Assembly (NCBI GenBank): GCA_007570785.1
Contig: ML660203.1
Location: 8,304,638 to 8,368,637 of the forward strand
Reading direction: 5' to 3'
DNA: 64,000 bases
DNA from: Antilocapra americana
Lineage: Eukaryota; Chordata; Mammalia; Artiodactyla; Antilocapridae
Part shown: one piece after another, positions 48,301 through 60,300 of the stretch
How positions within the stretch are numbered: position 1 is the first letter of the stretch
Layout of the letters: each line of letters begins with the position of its first letter
Notes under the pieces: model-generated
Seen by the model: only the letters and a program-made list of their open reading frames with translations
What the model was told of the DNA's origin: nothing
The model's database searches: none
Translations under genes and position numbers: made by a program

Positions 48301-51300
48301 GTCCTAGAACCAATGATATTTGGGGTTTAAGTGGGCTCTTTTGACTTTGTACTCATTTTAAAAGACAAAAAAAAAGAACTATGATAAACAGATTTATATG
48401 CAATTTTAGAATAAACACACTATCATTAACAACTTCCACCAAACATTTAGCCCTGGGAGGAGAAGGTACAAGCTCTCAAACAAGAACAAGCACAAGTGAG
48501 CCCGTACCTTTGGGGAACTGGGTTTGGGGTCACTGTCCCCTCTGCTCCTGTCTTGGTCTAGAGGCCAGCCCAGGCGCGGAGACAGGGAATCATCGCCGTT
48601 CTCGTGGCGGGGGTTGACAGCATCGTCAAGAGCAGAGCGCCGGGTCTCCACCACTAGCTTCTGTTCCACAGCTGGGTAGTAGGTGCGGGGCTTCTGATAG
48701 CAGTGCTCGCTGGTGATATAGGACTCCTCCACGGAGGGGGGAAGGGGCAGGGGCTTCTCCACCGCCCCATTCAAAGTTCTATAGCTTGGGGCTTCCTCCC
48801 TGCTCTTGGCTTCAGTGACACGGATGTGTTTGGAATGAGACCGCCCCTCCACCAGATGCTGCTTCCAAGGCTGGCACCACAGCTGTAGGTCAGGATGCCC
48901 CCGGCTTCTGTTGGGAGGGAAAATACCGAAAGGGCTCTAACCCTTCTAACAATAACCCCTGGGACCACCACAGGGGCTTCCTACACTAGGGGAAAGACCT
49001 CCCACCTGGGCCAAGTGGAGCAAGCCACCAAGTGGGACTGTAGACTCACAGCTTCCGAGAGACCACTTCCAGGCAAGCTTCTGCTGTATCACTCACAGTG
49101 AGCAGGACTGGACTGGGAGTCAGAGGACCTGGCTGCGTTCAGTTCAGCCGCTGATCACAGTGCAGCTGAGCCGAGTCACTTAGCCAGCCTCATTCTCATT
49201 TCCTCCTTTGCAAAACTGGCTAACCCTCTGTCTGCCAGCAACCACTGAGTTTAAGAGAATTAATCTGAATGGAAGTCCAGTATTTTGTTGGCAGTAAAGA
49301 GCTCTTCAAATGTGACTTACTAAAAATAACTTAGGAATAAACAGCCATGATAACGCTGCCATGCCATGGCACTCAATTACACAAACCCAATGAATGCTTC
49401 CCTGGTGGCTCAGACAGTGAAGAATCTGCCTTCAATGAGGGTGACCTGGTTTCGAGTCCTAGGTCAGGAAGATCCCCTGGAAAAGGAAATGGCAACCCAC
49501 TCCAGTATTCTTGTCTAGAGAATTCCAGGGACAGAGGAGCCTGGTGGGCTATATAGTCCATGCAGTCACAAAGAACTGGACACAACTGAGCAACTAACAC
49601 TTTCAGTAATGACCCAGGAGGGTCATCAAGGCATAAGCCATTAATAATGAGGTGTTTTGTTTTTAATACTGTTTAACATTTATTGATTGATTTGGCTATG
49701 TCAGGTCTTAGTTGCGGCCCTCGGGATCTCTTGTAGCGGCCCACAAACTCTTCAGTTGTGGTGTGTAGGCTCAGTAGTTGTGGAGCATGGACTTGGTTGC
49801 CCTGAGGCATGTGGGAGCAGGGATCGAACCCAAATACCCTGCGTTGCAAAGTGGGTTCTTAACCACTGGACCACCAGAGAAGCCCCCTTAAGAAGAAAAA
49901 AATTATTTGGCTACGCCAGGTTTTAGTTGCAGCATGCAGGACATCTAGTTGGAGCAGGCGAACTCCAGTCATGGCATGTGGGATCTAGTTCCCTGACCAG
50001 GAATCAAACCCAGGCCCGCTGCACAGGGAACACATAGTCCTAGCCACTGGACCACCAGGGGAAGTCCCAATGGCAAGGTTTTTAAACATTCTTCAAAAAT
50101 CTTCTGTTCGGGTTGGTGGGCAGCAACTGAGCCAAGATGCCGCGGAGTTTCCTGGCTCTCCGTCAGACTGCTAAGAGGGCCATAAGCACTGCTTTGCACA
50201 GGCAGTTTGAAAATAAGGTTCTAGAGAAATAAAAGCTGTTTCAGGAGAATAATGGAATTCCAGTGCATCTGAAGGGTGGGATAGCTGATGCCCTCCTGTA
50301 TAGAGCCACCATGATTCTTACAGCTGGTGGAACGGCATATGCCATGTATGAACTGGCTGTGGCTTTATTTCCCAAGAAGCAGGACTGACTTCAGTTTATC
50401 CTCCCAGCCATCAGTTGGTTCAATTCCATTCAGCTCTCTGTGGACCAGTAATCTGATACATAACTGAGTTCTTTGGGGATCAATATTTATTGACTTGTCC
50501 TAATTGCCACCAATAAAGCAGTCTTTACCATGAAAGAAAAAAAAAAACTTCTGTTCTCTCCATTCCAAAGAGGATAATTTGTTATTAAAGAAGGACTCTG
50601 CTCCCTTTCTGGCCAGCAGAGACCTCTGAGAATCTCTGCCTACATGTATATGTGTACATAAAACTCTGTGTATGACTATAATCATTCACTGTCTGAGATT
50701 TGACGCAAGAGGTCTTTTAATTTACTGACTCATAACCACTTGTATAAAAGGAAAAATAGAACAGAAAATACCAGACTGCATCATTCTAAGAGGAGGTGTT
50801 TTGTGAAATTTTAGTATGTTTTGTATATGTGGTAAAAAAAAAAAATGTACTTCTTACTGTGGTATCTGTTTTTTGAAGTTTAAAAGCCCTACTCTAGATA
50901 AACTTCACCATTTAACATTCTGTTCACCACCCAGAACTTCCATTATAACCTTTGATCATTAAATGAAATGAAGGAAGAAGAAAAGAAAGGAAAAAAGGAT
51001 AGAGGAAGAAAAACCAGGCTCCCCAAGTAAGGCAACAAGTGAGAAGACAGACAGGAGCTACTCACATTTGGTTCACAGATGTGCAGAAATGTGTGGGGAC
51101 CCTGCTGATTGTCACAATGACTACTGATTGTCACGAATGGACTACTAGCACTCAGTTCACTGAATTCATGAATCCTAAATATCTTGTAATGCTTGGTACA
51201 ATTCCACACATACAAAGAATTACACCATGATATAACTATATGCATTATCTTCACCAGTCTGAACTGAGAATCACTGAAACCACATCAGCAGGAACTCACC

Positions 51301-54300
51301 AGCAACTCCCACACAGAGGTGCCCCCACCACCACCAACACACGCACACACATGCCTTCCTGAAGCTTCCTATAGAAATGGAATATGTCATAACTATGACA
51401 GCAGGGAATGAGCTTACAGAACCTAAAATTCTGCTCATGAGGGGCTATAACTACGCTTACTCAGCTCTCCCACTCCAGCAATCCCCAGTACCACTCCCAT
51501 CCACTGACGGAGAAGAGGAGACCACCACAGCCTGGGTCCCTGGCCACCTCCAATAGGTACTGCAGTCTGTACCAGGACCCCAGGATCTCAGACATGCCTC
51601 TGAAATCATAACTACAACAGAGGAAATGGGAGTCATTGTTAACTTTCAGGTCTACTGTAGTCTGAAATCTGTTCACCTGGAGCGCATAAGCCACAGTATG
51701 AACCTGTTCTTGCATGAAAATCACAAAAACCTTTGCCTCCTCTCTCCTACTATTTTCACCCTGCCGGCTAAGATCCGAAGCCCCAGCTACTGATAATCCT
51801 GGCCTTTCTCAGTAAGCCCTGTCGATCATGAAGAAGGTATGCACATTCGTGCCTGTTACTTTTTAAGTGACAACAGATGGTCTGAAGTTACACCCAGTTT
51901 TACTGTTTGCCTCTGAAAATGAATCTACCAGGTTGCTTAGGAACAAAATTTCTGAGAATGAAAACTGGGAGCCTGTGATAGCAGAGACTATCCAAGTGTG
52001 CAGAGACAGGGACCACCTGCCCGTCTCCCATGATCTCTTCCACCTATAATGACTAACAAGATCTCCTGATGCTCTCTCCCGAACTGCTTGGAGAAGTCAG
52101 GTTTTAATTCCAGTACAAAGTCACTGCTGCAAAGATGAAGGATCTCAATGGGAATTCAGAAGGAACAAGGTTCTGGAATATGGGACACAGCTGGAGCATT
52201 TATATTTCCGTGAGCAGAAAGAGAAACATCTAATTGAGCCCTAAATGAAAAGAAACGCAGCAACATATACAATCAGAATCTGAGGTTTCTGTGCACTGTC
52301 CATCTGTCTCAGTCAATTTCTGGCTTCTCATTAAGAAATTCATCTGGCTTACATGAAGCGTTGTGACTTTATAAAATGCAAGGGAACGCCCAGTCTGAAA
52401 CATCCTAAACAGGGGCTGTCACAGTAATGGCTAACTTCCCCCAGTAACTATCCTTTCCTTCTCTTCTAGCCACCTCCACCCTCATTCCTGGGTCTGCTCA
52501 GGGAACACAGCCACCTGGCTGGCCTCTTGCAGTTAGGTGTGTTCATGAAACCACCTGTTCCCTCTGCTGGGGTTTAGAGCAGAACTGAGGGACAGGTGAG
52601 ACTGCTTGGATGAGACAAGTGAGATTAAACCCAATGGGATGTCAGAGCAATAAGACAGAAGGAACCCAAGTCCCCAAGTCCATAGCTAGAATCATGGCAA
52701 AAGGCCACTTACCTGGCCTGGGCTCCTGCCTACCTCTGCTTTATGTGAGAAAAAAAACTACATTTTGTTTTAGCTTTTATTTTTTTGGTCTTTCTTAGAG
52801 CAGCTTGGCTTTTACCCAAATCAACATAGACCCTTGCTGAATGTGCGCTGCTCAACCACTTCCTGTCACGCTGGTGCTGGAAGCCAAGTCTCTGCACCCG
52901 AATGCAGAAGGCAGAGCCTCATTCTGTCACCTCCAAGCTCTGACGTCCTACTCGCCTCACACAGGAGGGCTCCAGGACTAATGAGCACCTTGTCGGGGAG
53001 TGGCCCACGGGCTCCAACACGAGTGGTACCAGAGTTCGCACTGTTGATGACTTCATTAAAATGGCGCTCTACGGGCAGGCTCATGGGGGAACTTAAGGAT
53101 TCCATCCCTGCCATACCCTGTGCTACCACCAAAGGAAAATGCACAGACCCACTGAGGAGAGGCAGTTAGAGAGACAAGGACAAGGACCCGACGGGAGCTG
53201 GGACCTGAACTGTAGACCTGGAAACCAAGGAGAGGGGCTGTCCCACTCAAGGCCCAACTGCCCTGTTTGGTAAAGTGGGAGCAGATTATAAAAGCCAATA
53301 GACCCCAATATGAGTTCCATTTCTTTCTCAGAGCTTACATGAACTTGGGTCATCTGACACATAGAATCTAACCACAGAAGGAAATTCACACTCAATTTCA
53401 CTCCAAATTCTAGCCATTAAGAACCAGAAGTCCAGCTCCAAAGGGCATAAAACTTCTTCGTCTGAGCAAACTATCAAGAGATGTGTTTACTGAGCAACCA
53501 TTATGCTAGACAGCAGGCCTACCAACAGTGTTTCTTCCAGCAGCTTTCATTTTACTTTGTTTACCAATCAAGAATGTTTAGGATGGGAGTTCCCCAGTAG
53601 CCTAATGGTTAGAGTTCTGGGCTTTCATTGTTGGGGCCCAGGTTCAATCCCTAGTCAGGGAATAGAGATCCCACAGCTGCACAGCAAGGCCAGACAAAAA
53701 GAGAAAAGAATGTTTAGGATGAATGGATAAACAAAATATGGTATTACTAATAATGGAATATTATTTAGCCTTAAAAAGGAAGGAAATTCTGATATAGGCT
53801 ACAATACAGACAAGCCTTAAGGCTGTTATGCTAAGTAAAATAAGCCAGTCACAAAAGGACAAATACTGTTAAATCCCATTTATATGAAGTTCCCAGAGAA
53901 AGTCAAATTCATAAAGACATAAAGTAGAGGGGTGATTGTCAGGGGCTGGGGGAGGGGAAGTAGAGAGCAGTTGCTTACAGGGTACAAAGAATGTTGGAGA
54001 CTGGCTGTAACAGAGTGAATGTACTTAACACCACTTAACTGTACACTTAAAAATGGTTAAGACTGCCAACTTCCTATTATGTACGTGTGTGTGTGCTCAG
54101 TCATGCCAAATTCTTTGCAACCCCATGGACTACAGCCCATTAGGCTTCTTTGTCCATGGAATTTTCCAGGCAAGAATATTGCAGTGGGTTGCCATTTCCT
54201 TCTACAGGGGATGTTCCCAACCCAGAGACTGAACCCACTTCTCTTGGATCTCCTGCACTGGCAGGCAGATTATTTACCACTTCACCACTGGAAAGCCCCT

Positions 54301-57300
54301 ATATTATGTATATCTTACCACAATATTTTAAAAAACAAAAAACTCAGAATGGTACAACAAAAAAACAACTATAAATACACACTGCATATCTTGATTTAGT
54401 AGTGTTTGCAAGGGTATACACATGTGTCAAAACTCAACAAACAAATGTTCTGTGATGACCTAGAGAGATGGGGCGGGGGTTGGGAGGGAGAGTCAAGACG
54501 GAGGGGACATATGTGTACTTAGGCTGATTCACATTGTTCTGCGGCAGAAACCAAACAAGCACTGCAAAGTAATTACCCTCTGATTAAAAAAAAAATTTTT
54601 TAAAGATGAATATTTAAAATGGGTGAGCTTAATTATATGTAAATTATACCTCAATAGTTACATTAAAAAAAATGTTTATCATGTCACTGATAATTTTTAA
54701 TACAGGTCTCAAACTCACTCTTCTCATCATCAGTTTTGTGCCTTTCCAGTTTCTCACATTTACCCTGCCCTCTGCTTGTGCCAAACCAGACTCAGGCCCA
54801 GAGTAGCAGGTGCCACACTTACTGCAAGATGCTCATCTTGAGCTGCAGGCCGTGCAGAACCTCGATCACTCTCTGCACGTCACCGAGAAGCTGGTGGGTG
54901 GCCACGATCTTCTTGGCGTTCTGGTGGGAATAGTTCTCTTCTAAAAATGCCAGGCCGTGCATGTGTCCCCTGCTCAACCACTCCTTGTCATACCAGTACT
55001 TGAAGCCAGGCCTCTGACCTACAGCAGTGACAATGAGAGAGTTAATCTGAAGGAAACCCAGACCATTTTCATCGCACAATTATCACACAAACTACTGCAA
55101 GGATGGACTGGTGTTTGCATATTGTTCATTCATTCACCCAGTGTACGTTTACCTGGTACCTACTATATGCTGGGCTCTCTATGAGGTGCTGGGGATAAGG
55201 TAGTGAGAAAGGTTTATTAATGTCTTGATCTCTGCAACTGGCCAAAGGTAGAGTGGGGACTTTGTCATTCTCTCTCCCACTTAAAGCCTTCAACTACTTC
55301 CTACTGTGAACAAAAGAAAACCCAAAGCCCTAACCCTGGTCTAAAAAGGCCTGCAGGACCTGGCTCCTCCCTGCCCTCCTTGCCCTACCCTTTCTGGAAC
55401 ACATCAAGCTCCTTCTGGTTTTAGGATATCTGCTCCAGCACCCCACCTCCATGTGTCTGGAGCACTATTCCCCAAGACCTTTGCAGAACTGGCTCCCCAC
55501 TGCCTCCTCAGAGAGGCCCTTTGTTACCTTCCAAAGTAAGACAGCCTCTTTGGTGCCTCCCAGTCATTTCCTATCTGAGGGCTTTTGCCCCATCAAAGCA
55601 TTCATCCCTACCTAATATGTTTTTGTGTATATGACTTATTTTGACGTCTGTTTCTGGCCCCAACCCCACTAAGAGCCAGAATAGGAACTGTTTTGTTCAT
55701 AGTTATATCCCCGGTGTCAAGCAAAAGCGATCTTGAATGAATTTACCACCTGGAAAGAAGCCCCAAGCCCCCTCCAACTGTCACCTACCACCTAACTGAA
55801 CGAACAGTCAGGCAGGCCCCTGCTCCCTTCTCTGGATGTCCGTTTCCCACCTGTTAACAATGACAGATGAACTGAACAGCCTCAGTGGTCCTGTTCATTA
55901 CAGGGATCCTTGGACTGAAAACACAACCACATGTGACTTGGCAGTGTTTCCCTGGCAAAAGCCCAGGGAACAGGTTCCAATCAGACTGCTATTCACCTCT
56001 CAATAGCTATTAAAAACCCTAAAATAATCAATCCTTATTAAAGTCCTTGGACTCTTTCTGGCTTTACTAAGACACATGGTGGGGATGCACCTCCACTCTG
56101 TTAAGTAACCTTTAAAGAAGAGCTCTGTTAGGTTAAACTTCTGGCCCAAGACACGGCAGAATCAAACACACACAGTAAATGTAACCGTCACTGAGTGCTC
56201 AATTCGAGGAATCTACTCCCAGTCTCGGCAATTTAGTTAGAAAAGTCCAGAAAGTGCCTAGGGATTGATGAAGATGGTGTATATGATTTCTTAAAAGGAA
56301 AAAGTGGAGGAAAGAGTGAGAGACAAAGCAAACAGATTTTTAAACAAAGCAGCCCTGGGGAGGCGGCTGTCAGGGGTGGCCTGAACAGCAGGCTCCAGAG
56401 CAGCATTACCGGTTTGACAAGACAAAGGTCAGAGACACCAGTTCTCATCTTCTATCTGTCACTAACTGAGTGACCTTATGCCAATCATGCCCCTTCTGGG
56501 CCTGATGCTTGCCTGTTAAATGTCAAGGCTAAACTAAGTCGTCTCTGAGATCCTATGCATCAGTTATATTCTATGACTCATGGACTACTCTTCTGACCAT
56601 GTTCTTTCCTTGGGGTAAAGGGAAAAATAGAGGCAGGTTGCTCTCTGCCTATAGACTAACCTAGCACAAGAAGACACAGTGTCACAACAGACCTTATCAG
56701 GCCCCAGGGGGACCTACTTGCTGGAAAATGAACTGTGATAGCCCTTCCTATATAACCAGCAAAATCAAGAGAGTTAGTCCCACAAGTCAGTTCTAATTCC
56801 AGTTTGCTTCATGGGATTAGGAAAGTCATTTGTATTCCCGGGCATCACTGTCTTCCTCATAAGCAAAAATATAGGACTAGGAGCTCCTACTAATGCCATC
56901 TCATTGTTACTAAAAGGAGTAACAGAAGCAGAGGCTCTCAAGCATTGTCTAGCTGTAAGGGGATCATGGGATTGGACCCAAGGAGAGAGACCTCACAGCT
57001 GATGAATGGAAACCGTGTCCCCATCCCACTGACAGCAAGACAAGAACCGCACAGATTTATAATCCATTCCTGAGATTTTTGGAAAGGGGCACTGGAGAGC
57101 CACAAGCCAGCCCTGTGGTCATGGAACAATGAAACAAACTGATCCTGAGGAACAACTCACTCCTCTGGGTGACAGACAGGCTCTTCGCAAACACCTTTCC
57201 CATCCCCCTCAAAGGCATATCTCCCTTCCAGGTGGCAATGATGCAGTGGAAGGCAGATGCCACCAGAGGGAGCAGAGGCCGGTTGCCAACCCTCCAACAG

Positions 57301-60300
57301 CCCTGAGCAGCCAAGGTCAGAGCCCACATCTTCATGAACTCTCAAGAAAAGGAAAAGGTGTTCGCTCTGGAAGCACATATGCTAAAACCGGAACGACAGA
57401 GAAAAGATCAGGGTGGCCCAGCATACACAGGGACAACATGCAAGCCTGTACAGCATCCCATAGTTCACACAGAGTGTCAGTCGCACCAGATGAGAAAGTT
57501 ATGGAGATCTGTTGTACAGTTTATAAACAATCATTGCACCAGACCCTTACAAATTTGTTAACAGGGTCGAGCTCATGTTATATGATTTTTTAACCCCACA
57601 CACACACATACACACAGATTCTAGCTCAAGGCCAGGTCTTCCGCTAAGCAAACCTCTCCATGCACTCTTTCTTACTGCCAAGTTCAAGGCAGCTGGCCAC
57701 CAGGTGGGCTAGCAACAAGGGCGAGGAGGCCGAGTCTAGCCAATGCTGAAGAAATGAGTCTCAAGACCCCAGACCTTCAGGCTGCTGCACGGCCCGCTGT
57801 GCTAAGGAAAAGGCTACATACTGTTAAGATCCCTGACTCCAGAAATTGCTACCTGGAGGGTCTCGGCAAACATAACAGGTGTATTTCTCAGGCACATTTT
57901 CTTCCAGTAATCCCATGCAGACCCCATGCTGCCAGCACTGGCACTCTTCACACTGTTAGAATTAAAGAAGCAATAAAAAAATTAAACTCAGAAGGAATCC
58001 TCCATCCAAAAGTAAGACCCACCTGTGGGGGGAGGGGCACTGGGAGGTGGGAGGAGGAGGGAGGGAGGGAGGGGGGCACTCCCCATGGACTCACAAGAGA
58101 GCTGAGCTGCAGCCACTTGCAGAGCTGCACTGGCCAATACAGTAGCCACCCTGTGCTTTTAACGTTTAGGTTAACAATTCCGTTCCTTTTCCCACTCACC
58201 ACATCTTAAGAGCTCAACAGTCGTACGAAGTTAGTGGCTACTGTATCGGACAGCACAGATAAAGAAAATTTAGATTACACAGTACTCGAGCTCAGAAAAA
58301 TGACTACTTTCCCTCCCATATGTAGAGGCTTTCACTTTGCTGATCACTTTATAAAGACAGAGGAAAAACTCTTTAAGCCTTCAGAGGAAGGTTAGAAAGA
58401 CAAAAACCTGAGTTTGAATTCTGGCTCAGATATTCATTAGCTCTGTGACCTTGCAGATCAGGTCACTTCTCCACCCTGGGCTTCAGTTTCCCCATTTGTA
58501 AAACAGGATACTATTCCTACTGACCATGTGGGGCTGTCAGTGAGGAATCAATGGGTCATATGTCATACCGTGGAGCCCAGCACACAGCTTTTATGTATAA
58601 AGAGCCTATTCCTACTACAAAAGGGCAGGCTAATTCACTGCGATGCCTCCTGAAGTAACCATATGCTGTGCATGTGCGATGTCACTTCAGTCATATCCAA
58701 CTGTGCGACCCTATGGACTGTAGCCCACTAGGCTCCTCTGTCTATGGAATTCTCCAGACAAGAATTCTGGAGTGGGTTGCAAAGCCCTCCTCCAGGGAAT
58801 GTTCCCGACCCAGGGATCAAACCTGGGTCTCTTGCATTACAGGCATATTCTTTACCACTGAGCCACCAGTGAAGTCCAACAATGTGCTAGCACTCTGCAT
58901 TTCTTCTCTCTAAACCTTACCAAAGGTCACACAGCTGAGAAGAGGCAACAGTGGATCAACACTGTTGGATCCACTGTTGATCAAACACAAGCCCAACTAA
59001 CTGCAAGACTAGTTCTTTTAACCCAGGGGTCCCCAACCTCTGGGATCAAATGCTTGATTACCTGAGGTGGGGCTGATGTAACACCAATAGAAATAAAGTG
59101 AACAGTAAATGTAATGCACTTGAATTATCATAAAACCATTCCCCACCCCAGGTCCAGGGAAAAACTGTCTTCCACAAAACCGGTCCCTGGAGCCAAAAAA
59201 GTTGGGGACCGCTGTTTTAACCCCTAGGCTCCATTGTCTTTCCTGGGGAAGGAAGAAAGGGAGACGGGGCAGGAGGCAGAGAGAGAAAAGAAAGGAGCAG
59301 AGGGTGAAAGCAGCACTGAGAGAGTAGTGGCTAGCCTGAGGTGAGGAAGCCTGAGGACTCAGGTCCAGAGGAGGGAATGGAATGGAAAAGGATGCCAAGG
59401 GAGACACCAGGATACTTCCAGCAGTTCCAGACCAGGCCCTAAACCGTTAACTACCCAACCACATGGACAGCTCTGGAAAGGCGATAGTGAGCTTCTGACA
59501 TGGTTTGAGGGTGGACCACCGGCCTGGTCACAAGGGAAAAGTCTGAAGCTCAGTCTTCAGCCACCTGGAATCATATAGGCCTCAGCATCAAAGGGCTTTT
59601 ATGGGCTGATCATATCAGAATCAACAGGGGCAGAGCTGGAAGAGAGACTTCAGATGTGATCTAAATTCTTCCATTTCCAACAAGGAAACTAAGGCTCAGA
59701 GGGAAAGAAAAGGCTGTGAGACAACAAAGGTAGCTGGTAGCAGAAAACTGATGAATAATTAAGAATGAAATCTCTCTCACCAATGACTTCATGTTTTAAG
59801 AACAAGGAGACACCAAAATTGAATCAAATACAGCTAAGTTGAAAATTTTAAACTAGTTTTCTCACGTGGGTCGGGCTAATATACACTGTTCATTTTTAAA
59901 AAGTTTAAATTGGGGACTTAATCTGGCAATCCAGTGGTTAAGACTCTGCACATCAAATGCAGGGGGCCCAAGGTTTGATCCCTGGTCAGGGAACTAAGAC
60001 CCCACATGCCATACAGTGCAGCCACAAAATTAAAATAAAAATAATTTTTTAAAAAAGTTTTTTAAAATTTGTGGGGCAGAGGTTGGGGGTAGCACCTCTG
60101 TTGTAAGGCTTGCAAGATCTTAGTCCCAGACCAAGGATTGAACCCAGGGCCCCACCCTCAGTCATTGACAGCACTGAGTCCTAACCACTGGCCCACCAGG
60201 GCATTCCCAAAAAGCTTAAATTTAGAAATAAACAGAAACAATAACAGAAAAGATAAACTATCTAAGAATAAATCTAAGACTAAGAATAAAAGCATGCAAG

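Larger units (their letters stand above)
48908..54822. other. PHF20: PHF20 intron: content
   Basis: Holds the COX7A2 pseudogene and SINE/L1 pieces listed separately, with a MIR at 49100-49260. About 3 kb (50560-53580) is non-repetitive to my eye with no recognised exon; the open frames there have no homology I know. Confidence 0.6.
55019..57852. other. PHF20: PHF20 intron: content
   Basis: Contains an L2 3' end (55240-55740), a MIR-like piece (about 56430-56590), the U6 pseudogene and a CA repeat. The rest (55740-56430, 56600-57350, 57620-57850) is unassigned. Confidence 0.6.

Noticed and set aside
51461..51724. 87-codon minus-strand open frame as a PHF20 exon
   Set aside because: The flanking PHF20 exons at 54823 and 48907 already join in frame to the known protein, and the peptide is not recognised.
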